Shown here piece after piece: positions 7,012 through 14,777 of a stretch of DNA of 36,853 nucleotides. Source of the DNA: DASXMR01 sp036495525. GTDB lineage: Bacteria > Actinomycetota > Actinomycetes > Streptosporangiales > Streptosporangiaceae. Each line of letters opens with the position of its first letter. Within the stretch, counting starts at the first letter, position 1. The notes beneath the pieces are model-generated. The model was not told the origin of the DNA, did no database searches, and saw nothing but the letters and a program-made list of their open reading frames with translations. The position numbers were made by a program, and so were the translations under genes. The stretch is from the NCBI GenBank assembly GCA_036495525.1, contig DASXMR010000125.1, positions 1-36,853 on the forward strand, read 5' to 3'.

Positions 7012-7890
7012 TCACTGTAGCCCCAGTGCAGCCTCGGTCAACCCGCCGTGCCGGGTGCCGTACTCGTGCACGCTGAGCGTGGTCTGCGGGCCGGTGAGCA
7101 GCGGGGTGATGCCGGGGCCGTGGCCGGGCAGCGGGCTCGACCCGTGCACCACGACGCCGACGGTGACCCAGCCGCGCCGGTAGCCCATATTGTGCCGCGC
7201 GTCCAGTCCGGTGACCGCGACCAGGTCGCCGAGCAGCAGGTCAGGCCCGCCGCCGGCGGCCGGCCCAGGGAGCTGCAGATCCAGGTCCCAGCCGGCCGCC
7301 GGCCTGCCGATCCCGTTGCCCGCCACGCTGCTGGGCAGCACGGCGGCGACCCGCGCGCTGACCCGGCCGCCGTTCTCGGCGCTCACCGGCAGCGCGGCCA
7401 GCAGCGCTGGATCGACGTTGAGCACCGTGACCTGGTCGCTGAAGCGGGGCGGGCGCAGGCCCTGCCCGCAGGCGCGGACGCTGACCTGGTCGCCCGGCCG
7501 CAGCAGCGCGAGGTCCCGCTGCCGGAACGCCGTGATCACCCGGCCTTCCTCACCGCGCTTGCCGACCACCGCGCCACGTGCACCGGCCGCGCGGCCGGTG
7601 CGCACGACCACCGGGTTGCCGATGCAGGAGTAAATAGTGAGTGCGTGCCGCGCGGCCGGGTCCGGGTGCACCAGGCAGGCGCCTGGCGCGGGGTGGTCGC
7701 CGTCGAGGGAGAACGCTGAGTCGCCCAGCCGCAGGCCGAGCACGATGCCGCCGTCACCGGCCGGCACGTAGGGCACGCCGTCGGCGCTTACCCGGTACGG
7801 CCCGCCGGCCAGCTGAGGGTGCTCGACGTAGCCGAGTAGCGCGGTAGTGACCAGGCGGGCCGCCTGAGCGGCCGGGGACGGCGCGGTCAT
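7012..7890 (-). CDS. DUF4438-family protein, second copy
   Basis: The 292-residue product is a paralogue of the gene upstream. Shared blocks in order include YRVSADGVPYVPAGDGGI (about 30-50), GDHPAPGACL, a KOW-like turn VVVRTGRAAGARGAVVGKRG, VRACGQGL, an RVSA.VAAVLP strand, an RRGWVTVGVVVHG strand and GHGPGITPLLTGP near the end. I assign DUF4438 from memory of this pattern; the family has a structural-genomics fold but no proven activity that I know of. There is no signal peptide or membrane segment. The start at ATG 7890 overlaps the previous stop as ATGA; the frame extends further to 7920 but only into that gene. Its operon context points to a role in the same catabolic pathway. Confidence 0.75.
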   Translation of the reverse strand: MTAPSPAAQAARLVTTALLGYVEHPQLAGGPYRVSADGVPYVPAGDGGIVLGLRLGDSAFSLDGDHPAPGACLVHPDPAARHALTIYSCIGNPVVVRTGRAAGARGAVVGKRGEEGRVITAFRQRDLALLRPGDQVSVRACGQGLRPPRFSDQVTVLNVDPALLAALPVSAENGGRVSARVAAVLPSSVAGNGIGRPAAGWDLDLQLPGPAAGGGPDLLLGDLVAVTGLDARHNMGYRRGWVTVGVVVHGSSPLPGHGPGITPLLTGPQTTLSVHEYGTRHGGLTEAALGLQ

Positions 7891-8765
7891 GACGAGCCGT
7901 CCGGCTGGTCGTGGTACCACCGGGCCAGGTTGGCGTCAGGGTCGTCGATTAGCTGGAACGCGTCGGCGGGGCCGCTCATCAGCGTGCTCGGCCCCGGCCC
8001 GTGGCCGAACAGCATGCACTGCCCGGTGGAGATCACCCCGATGGTCAGGTAGCCGGGACGGTAACCGCGCCCGAAGCGGTGGTCGGCATCCTCCAGCGCG
8101 ACGATGTCGCCGATGCGCAGGCCCTCAAGCCCCAGCGACAGGTCCTCGCCCAGTCCGGCGTACGCGCCCATCAGGTCGGTGTTGGCGTACTCGGAGACCA
8201 TCCCGGAGCCCGCCCCGATGGCCTCGGCCGGCACCCGGGCGGCCACGTGCACCGCGAGCCGGCCGTCGGCAAGGGTGCCGCCTGGCATCGCGTCGAGCAG
8301 GCCGGGATCGCAGTTCTTGACGACGATCCGCTGGTGGTCGGCGAGCGCCAGCCCCTGGCCGCACGCTGTGACGGCGATCGCATCGCCGGTCGTCAGATCA
8401 TCAAGAACGAGGTCGGCGAAGTCGATCAGCACGTACGCGTGCTGGCCGATGACGTGGCCGACGGCGCCGGCGGCTGGGCCGGACTCGACCCGCGCGGTGT
8501 TGCCGACGCAGGTGAGGAACTGCAGCGCCATGTTCGGGCCGCCGTCGCGATGCCGGACAGAGGCGCCGGGCTCCAGGTGGTCGGACGCGTGGCCGGTCGC
8601 CGGGTCGCCGCAGTGCACGCCGAGGGTGACGCCGCCCATGCCGGGCAGCACGAACGGCTGGCCGTCCGGGCCGACCCGGTAGGTGTGCCGGTCGGCCAGC
8701 GGCGGCCACACCTCGCCGGTGAGCACCTGCCGCACGAGCCGGTCGGCGTTGGCGGCTACCTTCAC
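7887..8765 (-). CDS. DUF4438-family protein, first copy
   Basis: A 292-residue protein beginning MKVAANADRLV. It aligns along its length with the next gene: YRVGPDGQPFVLPGMGGV, SDHLEPGASVRH, VGNTARVESGPAAGAVGHVIG, VTACGQGLAL, RPGYLTIGVISTG and GHGPGPSTLMSGP are matching blocks. The conserved Asp-His, Gly-rich and Cys-Gly-Gln segments would be the places to look for an active site, but no catalytic motif known to me is present. ATG 8765 overlaps the stop of the upstream oxidoreductase by four bases, and its own stop overlaps the next gene by four, so three genes are tightly coupled. The pair may form a hetero-oligomer. Function is not assigned. Confidence 0.76.
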   Translation of the reverse strand: MKVAANADRLVRQVLTGEVWPPLADRHTYRVGPDGQPFVLPGMGGVTLGVHCGDPATGHASDHLEPGASVRHRDGGPNMALQFLTCVGNTARVESGPAAGAVGHVIGQHAYVLIDFADLVLDDLTTGDAIAVTACGQGLALADHQRIVVKNCDPGLLDAMPGGTLADGRLAVHVAARVPAEAIGAGSGMVSEYANTDLMGAYAGLGEDLSLGLEGLRIGDIVALEDADHRFGRGYRPGYLTIGVISTGQCMLFGHGPGPSTLMSGPADAFQLIDDPDANLARWYHDQPDGSS

Positions 8766-9907
8766 CGCACGACCTGCTGCGCGGCGGCGCTGTCCAGCGG
8801 GAAGTCCACCCAGGCCCTGCTGCGGAAGGAGGCCTCGAACGCGTTGATGGTCTGCTGCACGAGCGCGCCCTGGGCGAAGTCGCCCTGGCTGGCCGGCGCC
8901 CCGCCGAGGATCTCGGTGACGAAGTCCGACACCAGGTTGGAGTAGAAGAGGTACTCCCAGTTCTCCCGCGAGCTGCCGCCGGGCGGGAAGAACCGCTGCG
9001 GTATCTCCCGCTCGGTGAACTCGACCTCGTCCTTAGTCGCCGTCTTGATCGTCTGGCAGATGCCGAACTCGTCGACGAGCCTGACCTGAATCGCCCCGGC
9101 CGAGCCGTACAGCCGCGCCTCGATGCCCGGGTAGTTGCCGACGGTCACGTACGACGACTGGATCGAGGCCAGCGCGCCGGAGCCGAACTCGGCGATCCAC
9201 ATGTCGCCGTCGTCGATGTTGGCCCTGGTCATCCGCCCGGTGTCGCGGATCATCCGCTTGGGCACGAAGTTGCGCATGGTGCCGACTACCGCGAGCATCG
9301 GCGCGTCAAGCCACCAGTGCATGATGTCGATGATCGGCGCGCCGTAGCCCTCGATGGACGAGACGGCGACCTGCGCCGGATCGGCCTCCGGGTCGTACTG
9401 GCGTAGCGGCGTGGCCGGGTCGATCCACTGGCTGTTCTGCTCGTAGCCGTTGAACATGTACGGCTCGCCGACGAAGCCGGAGTCGATCAGCTCCTTCGCG
9501 TACTGGACCGCCGGGGCGTACCGGAAGGTGAACCCGAGCTTGGTCTTGAGGCCCTTCGACGCGGCCAGCTCGGCCGCCGCTGCGGTCTGCATCCAGTCCG
9601 TGTGCACCGGCTTCTCGCACAGCACGTGCTTGCCAGCCGACAGCGCGTCCCAGGAGACACCGAAGTGCGGCGCGTTCCCGGTCACCACGTCCACCACGTC
9701 GATGTCCGGGTCTTCGAGCAGCTCGCGGTAGTCGCTGACGGTCCTTGGCACGCCGAACTGCGCCGCGGCCCGGCTCAGCGCGTCGGGGCTCACGTCGGCC
9801 AGCGCGACGAGCTCGGCTCGCGGATCTCGCTGCCAGCCGGGCAGGTGGGCCATCTGCGCCCACCGGCCGGCCCCGACGACGGCCACCCGGACCTTGCCTG
9901 CTGTCAT
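8762..9907 (-). CDS. Gfo/Idh/MocA-family oxidoreductase, copy 1
   Basis: The 381-residue protein has an N-terminal Rossmann fold (AVVGAGRWAQMAHLPGW from residue 9), the family's EKP motif at 98-100 (CEKPVHTDW) and a C-terminal alpha/beta domain starting near 125 with GFTFRYAPAV. Further markers are EQNSQWIDPATPLR (156-169) and a probable catalytic Asp/His pair in IIDIMHWW (193-199). Family members oxidise or reduce a carbinol of sugars, inositols or related compounds using bound NAD(P). AGGAG lies seven bases before ATG 9907. It is a close paralogue of the gene at 15763, sharing EKP and EQNSQW at the same positions, and the two lie in opposite operons of one regulon. Confidence 0.9.
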   Translation of the reverse strand: MTAGKVRVAVVGAGRWAQMAHLPGWQRDPRAELVALADVSPDALSRAAAQFGVPRTVSDYRELLEDPDIDVVDVVTGNAPHFGVSWDALSAGKHVLCEKPVHTDWMQTAAAAELAASKGLKTKLGFTFRYAPAVQYAKELIDSGFVGEPYMFNGYEQNSQWIDPATPLRQYDPEADPAQVAVSSIEGYGAPIIDIMHWWLDAPMLAVVGTMRNFVPKRMIRDTGRMTRANIDDGDMWIAEFGSGALASIQSSYVTVGNYPGIEARLYGSAGAIQVRLVDEFGICQTIKTATKDEVEFTEREIPQRFFPPGGSSRENWEYLFYSNLVSDFVTEILGGAPASQGDFAQGALVQQTINAFEASFRSRAWVDFPLDSAAAQQVVR

Positions 9908-9925
9908 GACGGCGCTCCTGACTCT

Positions 9926-9980
9926 GGTTGGGATCGGTGCCCGTGGCTGGGATCGTGCCCGTGGCTGGGACGGGTGCCCG
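9926..9980. repeat. Three 18-19 base tandem repeats between genes
   Basis: The units GGTTGGGATCGGTGCCCGT (9926-9944), GGCTGGGATCGTGCCCGT (9945-9962) and GGCTGGGACGGGTGCCCG (9963-9980) fill most of the 78-base gap between the hydroxyacid dehydrogenase and the oxidoreductase genes of one operon. No function is visible. Confidence 0.75.
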
Positions 9981-9985
9981 CCGGG

Positions 9986-11020
9986 TCAGTAGCCCGCGTC
10001 ACGGTCGTAGACGTTGCGCAGCTCGCTGCCCGCCAGCCAGCGCCGCAGGTTGTCGATGAACAGATCGGTCAGCCGCTCGTTCTCGGCGGCGACGGTAGCC
10101 GCGGAGTGCGGTGAGATCAGCACGTTCGGCATCTGCCACAGCGGCGAGGCAGCAGGCAGCGGCTCGGTCTCGAACACGTCGAGCGCTGCGCCGCCGAGGT
10201 GCCCGGAGCGCAGCGCGGCGATCAGCGCCTGCTCGTCGACGACCGGGCCGCGGGCGATGTTGACCAGCAGTGCGCCGGCCGGCAGCAGCGCCAGCTCGGC
10301 CGCGCCGATCAGGCCGCGGGTGCGCTCGGTCAGCGGGCAGGCGAGCACCAGGGCGTCGGCGTCCGGCAGCGCGGCGGCGAGCTGGGTATCGCCGGTGTAC
10401 CGGCGCACGCCGGGGATGTCGTAGCTGCGGCCCGCCCGGCCGGCTCCGCAGACTTCCACCCCGGCGGCTGACAGCAGCTGCGCGACCTGACGGCCGATGC
10501 CGCCCAGGCCCACCAGCAGCGCCCGGCGGCCGGCCAGCTGGCCGGTGGCGTGCCGCTGCCACTGCCTCGCGGTCTGCCGGCTGGTCAGGCCGGGGATGTC
10601 CTTGATGAAGTGCAGCAGCGCGGCCAGCGTGAACTCAGCCAGCGGCGTGCCATGCACGCCGGCGGCGGTGGTGAACACGATCGGCGCGCGCGCCAGCCCG
10701 GTCCGCTCGAGGAAGCCGCCGATGCCCGCGCTGGTCGCCTGGACCCAGCGCAGCCGGGGGCTGGTGCGCTGCACCTCGCCCGGCTGCTGCCAGTCGAAGT
10801 CGAAGCTCACGTCGGCCGAGGCGCGCAGCGCGGTCCAGCGCTGCTGCTGCTCAGCCGACAGCTGCCGGGCAGTGCCTGAGTGGTCGGCCGGGTACCGCGG
10901 CACCGGCAGCAGGTCGGGTGCGTACAGCACCGTTGCCCGCGGCTCGGCGGCGGCGATCGCCGCGGCCAGCTCGGCTTCCAGAGGGGTGGCTATCAGGACG
11001 CGCACCGCGCCTGGCGTCAT
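9986..11020 (-). CDS. D-isomer-specific 2-hydroxyacid dehydrogenase
   Basis: A 344-residue NAD(P)-dependent dehydrogenase interconverting a 2-hydroxy acid and a 2-oxo acid. The cofactor motif GLGGIG is at about 171-176. The catalytic triad is visible as Arg257 (NIARGPVVDE), Glu286 (FETEPLP) and His305 (SPHSAA). A substrate-loop Gly pair sits in TSAGIGGF near residue 100, as in the GhrA/SerA-like branch. The start is ATG 11020, with GAGG four bases upstream; the frame extends to 11119 but would swallow the promoter and operator. It is the first gene of the minus operon that ends with the GntR regulator. The product may feed a 2-oxo acid to, or take one from, the DapA-family lyase. Confidence 0.9.
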   Translation of the reverse strand: MTPGAVRVLIATPLEAELAAAIAAAEPRATVLYAPDLLPVPRYPADHSGTARQLSAEQQQRWTALRASADVSFDFDWQQPGEVQRTSPRLRWVQATSAGIGGFLERTGLARAPIVFTTAAGVHGTPLAEFTLAALLHFIKDIPGLTSRQTARQWQRHATGQLAGRRALLVGLGGIGRQVAQLLSAAGVEVCGAGRAGRSYDIPGVRRYTGDTQLAAALPDADALVLACPLTERTRGLIGAAELALLPAGALLVNIARGPVVDEQALIAALRSGHLGGAALDVFETEPLPAASPLWQMPNVLISPHSAATVAAENERLTDLFIDNLRRWLAGSELRNVYDRDAGY

Positions 11021-11043
11021 CCTGCCTCGCAATCGTGCAAAGG

Positions 11044-11055
11044 ATTGTCGACAAT
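11044..11055. promoter_or_regulatory. Putative GntR (FCD) operator, site 2 (perfect palindrome)
   Basis: ATTGTCGACAAT is a perfect 12-base palindrome located 24 bases before the dehydrogenase start and at the predicted transcription start of that minus-strand promoter. The form (TTGTC-GACAA) agrees with operators described for the FadR/FCD branch of GntR repressors. Confidence 0.75.
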
Positions 11056-11060
11056 CAACG

Positions 11061-11088
11061 ATTATCTCCACGCAGCATAGCCAGTCAA
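11061..11088 (-). promoter_or_regulatory. Predicted promoter of the dehydrogenase-Gfo-DUF4438-GntR operon
   Basis: On the minus strand TTGACT (11088-11083) and GATAAT (11066-11061) are separated by 16 bases. Both boxes are near consensus. The start point would be about 11053, inside operator site 2. Confidence 0.6.
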
Positions 11089-11181
11089 GCGTGGCCGGCA
11101 GTCGCCGGCGGCCGTCCATGCGCGGTCATCTCGGCGTTGTAGCAGCTTCGCGTTGCAACTGGATTGTAAAGGCGCAGCCTA

Positions 11182-11210
11182 TTGACGCTCCAGGGTGCCG
11201 TTTCTAGAGT
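11182..11210 (+). promoter_or_regulatory. Predicted promoter of the ABC transporter operon
   Basis: TTGACG (11182-11187), a 17-base spacer and TAGAGT (11205-11210) match a primary-sigma promoter well. The start point would be about 11217, directly before operator site 3. Confidence 0.7.
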
Positions 11211-11219
11211 GAGCACCAA

Positions 11220-11231
11220 GTTGTCGACAAT
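11220..11231. promoter_or_regulatory. Putative GntR (FCD) operator, site 3
   Basis: GTTGTCGACAAT differs from the perfect palindrome of site 2 at one position. It lies 9 bases after the predicted -10 box and 20 bases before the solute-binding protein start. Sites 2 and 3 sit on the two sides of a divergent intergenic region. Confidence 0.72.
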
Positions 11232-11251
11232 CGACGAAGTGGGGTGTGGCA

Positions 11252-12820
11252 ATGCTCAGAGCTCTTCGGCCACGCGCACTGACCGCCGGCGCGATAGCGC
11301 TCACCCTGGTGGCAGCAGCCTGCTCCAGTGGCGTCTCGGCCGGCGGCAGCACGGGCGGAGGCACCACCGCCACCGTGAGCACCCTGGTGATCGCCAACGC
11401 GGTCCGGGTCGACACGCTGGATCCCGAGGCCAACTCCGTCAACGAGTCCATCTGGCTGGACCAGAACCTGTACTCAAGACTGCTGCAGCCCAACGCGGAC
11501 GGGACCGGGCTGGTGCCCGACCTGGCAGCTTCCTGGGACATCTCGGACGGGGGGCTGAAGTACACCTTCCACCTGCGCGCCGCGAAGTTCTCCGACGGCA
11601 GCCCCGTCACCGCCAGCGACGTCGTCTACTCCATCGACCGGTCGCGCAACTTCAAGGGCGGCTGGGGCTTCCTGCTCACCCCGGTGAAGGACATCACCGC
11701 TCCAGACCCGAGCACGGTCGTCGTGACCCTGTCACAGAAGCACGCGCCGCTGCTCGCCGACCTGGCCATGTACGCGTACTCGGTCGTGCCGGAGAAGCTG
11801 GTCAAGGCGCAGGGAAAGGCGTTCTTCGACCATCCGGTCGGCAGCGGGCCGTTCTACGTCACCTCGTACAACGCCGATAGCGAGGTCGATCTGGCGGCCA
11901 ACCCGTACTTCTACGGCACCAAGCCGAAGATCAGCAAGGTCAAGGTGCTGATCGTGCCGAACGACAACACCAGGGTGCTGATGCTGCAGAGCAAGAAGGC
12001 GGACGTGATCGAGAACCCGCCGGGCAACCTGACCAGCCAGATCGACAAGACGCCCGGCCTGCACGTGAACCTGTTCCCGTCCACCAGGGTCGACTTCATC
12101 CAGCTCGACGAGCACTACGCGCCGTTCAAGAAGCAGCTGGTGCGGGAGGCGCTGAACTACGCGATCAACCGCCAGGCGATCATCAAGCTCGCCTACCAGG
12201 GCGACGCCACCGCGGGCGCCTCGTTCATGCCGTACAAGATGCAGTACTACGACTCCGCCATCACGCCGTACCCGTACGACCCGGCCAAGGCCAAGCAGCT
12301 GCTCGCGCAGGCCGGCTACCCGCACGGATTCAATACCTTCCTGATCACCGTCAGCGGTGATGTGGCGGGGCAGGCCGAGGCCGTCGTGGTGAAGTCCGAG
12401 CTGGCCGCCGTCGGCATCAAGGTCAGCATCCAGTCGTACGAGCTGCTGACCGCGTACGACAAGGAAGACAACGGCCATTCCGAGATGGGCGAGCGGTACT
12501 GGACCAACGACATCATCGACCCCGATGAGGTCGCGACGTTCGGCGCCGACTGCAAGGGCGGCGCGAACGCCTTCAACAGCTACTGGTGCAGCACCGAGGC
12601 GAACAACCTGGTCGACCAGGCCAGGGCCGAGCTCAACCCGGCCAGGCGGCAGCAGATGTACAGCCAGGTCCAGCAGATCGTCTACCAGCAGTCACCGTTC
12701 ATCGTCACGGACTACAGCCCGTACCGGTACGGCGTGGGCGACTGGGTGCGCGGCTTCCACGTCTCGCCGCTCGGCGCCTATGACCTGTCCCTGGAGACCC
12801 TGACGGTGAGCCAGCACTAA
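11252..12820 (+). CDS. ABC transporter solute-binding lipoprotein (SBP family 5, DppA/OppA-like)
   Basis: The 522-residue extracytoplasmic receptor begins with a lipoprotein signal: two-arginine N-region, hydrophobic core (about 10-20) and a lipobox ending at Cys24 (LVAAACSSG). The mature protein shows family-5 features: LDPEANSVNESIW, DGTGLVPDLAASWDIS, KYTFHLRAAKFSDGSPVTASDV and a long C-terminal domain with QSPFIVTDYSPYRYGV. Family 5 proteins bind peptides, but also nickel, opines and oligosaccharides. ATG 11252 is favoured because GGGG lies seven bases upstream; GTG 11246 is possible. It is the first gene of an operon continuing through both permeases, the DppD-like ATPase and two Gfo genes. 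The neighbouring oxidoreductases argue for a sugar-like rather than a peptide ligand. Confidence 0.9.
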   Translation: MLRALRPRALTAGAIALTLVAAACSSGVSAGGSTGGGTTATVSTLVIANAVRVDTLDPEANSVNESIWLDQNLYSRLLQPNADGTGLVPDLAASWDISDGGLKYTFHLRAAKFSDGSPVTASDVVYSIDRSRNFKGGWGFLLTPVKDITAPDPSTVVVTLSQKHAPLLADLAMYAYSVVPEKLVKAQGKAFFDHPVGSGPFYVTSYNADSEVDLAANPYFYGTKPKISKVKVLIVPNDNTRVLMLQSKKADVIENPPGNLTSQIDKTPGLHVNLFPSTRVDFIQLDEHYAPFKKQLVREALNYAINRQAIIKLAYQGDATAGASFMPYKMQYYDSAITPYPYDPAKAKQLLAQAGYPHGFNTFLITVSGDVAGQAEAVVVKSELAAVGIKVSIQSYELLTAYDKEDNGHSEMGERYWTNDIIDPDEVATFGADCKGGANAFNSYWCSTEANNLVDQARAELNPARRQQMYSQVQQIVYQQSPFIVTDYSPYRYGVGDWVRGFHVSPLGAYDLSLETLTVSQH

Positions 12821-12860
12821 ACCTGCAGGCCGGCCAGGCCCGGCCGAGGGCTGCGCGGCG

Positions 12861-12891
12861 GCGCGGCGGGCGGTCACGGCGCCCGCCGCGC
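12861..12891 (+). promoter_or_regulatory. Intercistronic hairpin between binding protein and permease genes
   Basis: GCGCGGCGGGC (12861-12871) pairs perfectly with GCCCGCCGCGC (12881-12891) around a nine-base loop. Such hairpins after a binding-protein gene commonly protect the upstream mRNA or partly terminate, giving more receptor than permease. No U-tract follows. Confidence 0.55.
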
Positions 12892-12942
12892 CCCCGGGCG
12901 GGCCGGGCAGGGCAGGCCCCCCGACAGGAAGGGAGGCGGCCA

Positions 12943-13893
12943 GTGAGCCGGTTCGGCATGCTGCCGCGGCGGCTCGTGCACCTGGTCGTGATCGTGTTCG
13001 GGATCACGCTAGTGACGTTCTTCCTGCTGCGGCTCATCCCCGGTGACCCGGCGCTGGCGATCCTGGGCAGCAGCTACACCCACCAGCGAGCCACCGCCAT
13101 CGACCAGTCCCTTGGCCTGACCCGGCCCATCTGGTCCCAGTACGGGCTGTTCATGGGCCGGCTGTTCCACGGCAGCCTGGGCTACTCGTTCTTCTACAAC
13201 GCGCCTGCCGCGACTGTGATCTTCCAGCACGTGCCGCCCACGCTGTTCCTGGTCGTCTACAGCGCCGTGCTCGCCGCGGTCATCTCCCTGCCCATCGGCC
13301 TGATCTCCGGCCTGCGCAGCGGCGGGCTGATCGACCAGGCCTCGCGGGTCTTCTTCACCCTCAGCTTCGCGATGCCGGCCTTCTGGCTCGGCATCATCCT
13401 GCTACTGATCTTCAGCGTGCATATCCAGGCGTTCCCGATCAGCGGCTTCGGCCGCGGACTCGAAGGTCACATCTACTCGCTGTTCCTGCCGGCGCTCACC
13501 ATCGCGCTCGGCTTCTCCACCGTGCTGATCCGCAGCCTGCGCTCGGCCACCATCTCCACCCTGCAGTCCGAGTTCATCGACACGGCGCGGATGAAGGGCA
13601 TCAGCTGGCCCCGGGTGCTGTGGCGGCACGTCTTCCGCAACGCCGTGCTGTCGGTGGTCGCCGTGTACGGCGTCAACCTGGCCTACCTGATCAGCGGCAC
13701 CGTGCTGGTGGAGAACGTGTTCTCGCTGCCCGGTCTCGGCACGCTGCTGGTCAACTCCGTCGCCAACCGCGACTACCCGGTCGTGCAAGGCGTGACGCTG
13801 CTGTTCGCGCTCATCATCGTGCTGATCAACCTGCTCACCGACGTCACCCAGTCGGCGCTTGACCCGCGGGTCGGACAGGAGATCGGCACGTGA
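12943..13893 (+). CDS. ABC importer permease (DppB-like)
   Basis: A 316-residue membrane subunit with six expected helices; the first is at about 12-32 (LVVIVFGITLVTFFLLRLIPGDPA, a typical DppB N-terminus). The cytoplasmic coupling loop carries DTARMKGISWPRVLWRHVFRNA, the EAA-type motif that contacts the ATPase. SGTVLVENVFSLPGLG and a DYPVVQG segment are further family markers. GGGAGG lies seven bases before the GTG start at 12943. The stop overlaps the next gene by four bases. Confidence 0.93.
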   Translation: MSRFGMLPRRLVHLVVIVFGITLVTFFLLRLIPGDPALAILGSSYTHQRATAIDQSLGLTRPIWSQYGLFMGRLFHGSLGYSFFYNAPAATVIFQHVPPTLFLVVYSAVLAAVISLPIGLISGLRSGGLIDQASRVFFTLSFAMPAFWLGIILLLIFSVHIQAFPISGFGRGLEGHIYSLFLPALTIALGFSTVLIRSLRSATISTLQSEFIDTARMKGISWPRVLWRHVFRNAVLSVVAVYGVNLAYLISGTVLVENVFSLPGLGTLLVNSVANRDYPVVQGVTLLFALIIVLINLLTDVTQSALDPRVGQEIGT

Positions 13894-14777
13894 GCACCGC
13901 GTGGGCGGCCAGCCCGTCCGAGATCCTGATGCGCGCAGCGGACCGGGCCTCGGCCCGCCGGCGAAGGGCCAGCCGGCGGCTGGTGCTGGTGGCCGGGCTG
14001 GCGATGCTCGCCATCGCGATCGCGGCGATCCTCGCCGCGCCGCTGCTGGTGTCGGTCTCGCCGACCGCCATCGACGCGCTGCACCCGCTCGCCCCGCCGC
14101 TGTCCCCCGGCCACCTGCTGGGCACCGACCAGTTCGGCCGCGACCTGCTCGCCAGGATCCTGTACGGCGGGCGGATCGACCTGGCCATCGCGTTCGGCGC
14201 CACCGGCGTCACGCTCGTGTTCGGCACGCTCGTCGGGCTCGTGGCCGGCTATCTCGGCGGCTGGGTGGACAACCTGCTGATGCGGATCGTGGACCTGTTC
14301 TTCGCGTTCCCGTTCCTGGTCCTGATCATCGCGATCATCGCGATGCTCGGGCCGAGCGACTTCAACATGTTCGTCGCGATCTGGATCACCAGCTGGGTGA
14401 GCTACGCGCGGATCATGCGCGCGCAGGCGGTGGTGGCGAAGAAGCAGCAGTACGTGCTCGCCGCCCGCGCGCTCGGCTACAGCCGGATCCGGGTGATGCT
14501 CAGGCACGTCCTGCCGAACACGGCCTCCGCGGTGATCATCTTCTCGATGGTGGACGCGGTCGGCAACATCATCCTGGCCGCGTCACTCGGCTTCCTCGGG
14601 CTCGGGGCGCAGCCGCCGACCCCGGAGTGGGGCACGATGATCTCAGACGGGCAGAGCTACATCCTGTCCTCGTGGTGGCTGGCGACCATCCCCGGCCTGG
14701 CGATCGTGTTCGTCGGGGTGGCGTTCAGCCTGATCGGCGACGGCCTCGCCGACGTGCTCCGGCCGGGTGACCGGTGA
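13890..14777 (+). CDS. ABC importer permease (DppC-like)
   Basis: A 295-residue membrane subunit with the DppC layout: a cytosolic N-terminus, first helix at about 33-55, the periplasmic HLLGTDQFGRDLLARILYG signature and five further helices. The coupling loop contains ARALGYSRIRVMLRHVLPN. SLGFLGLGAQPPTPEWGTM near residue 235 is the usual DppC C-terminal marker. It starts with GTG inside the DppB stop and ends overlapping DppD by four bases, so expression is coupled. It pairs with DppB to form the pore. Confidence 0.93.
   Translation: MSTAWAASPSEILMRAADRASARRRRASRRLVLVAGLAMLAIAIAAILAAPLLVSVSPTAIDALHPLAPPLSPGHLLGTDQFGRDLLARILYGGRIDLAIAFGATGVTLVFGTLVGLVAGYLGGWVDNLLMRIVDLFFAFPFLVLIIAIIAMLGPSDFNMFVAIWITSWVSYARIMRAQAVVAKKQQYVLAARALGYSRIRVMLRHVLPNTASAVIIFSMVDAVGNIILAASLGFLGLGAQPPTPEWGTMISDGQSYILSSWWLATIPGLAIVFVGVAFSLIGDGLADVLRPGDR

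Noticed and set aside
11732..12478. 248-codon minus-strand frame within the binding-protein gene
   Set aside because: It is a shadow frame made of Val, Arg, His and Leu with no motif; the plus-strand SBP frame is clear.
13773..14507. 244-codon minus-strand frame with many His, Arg and Asp residues
   Set aside because: It is the antisense shadow of the two permease genes, whose membrane helices and coupling motifs are unmistakable.
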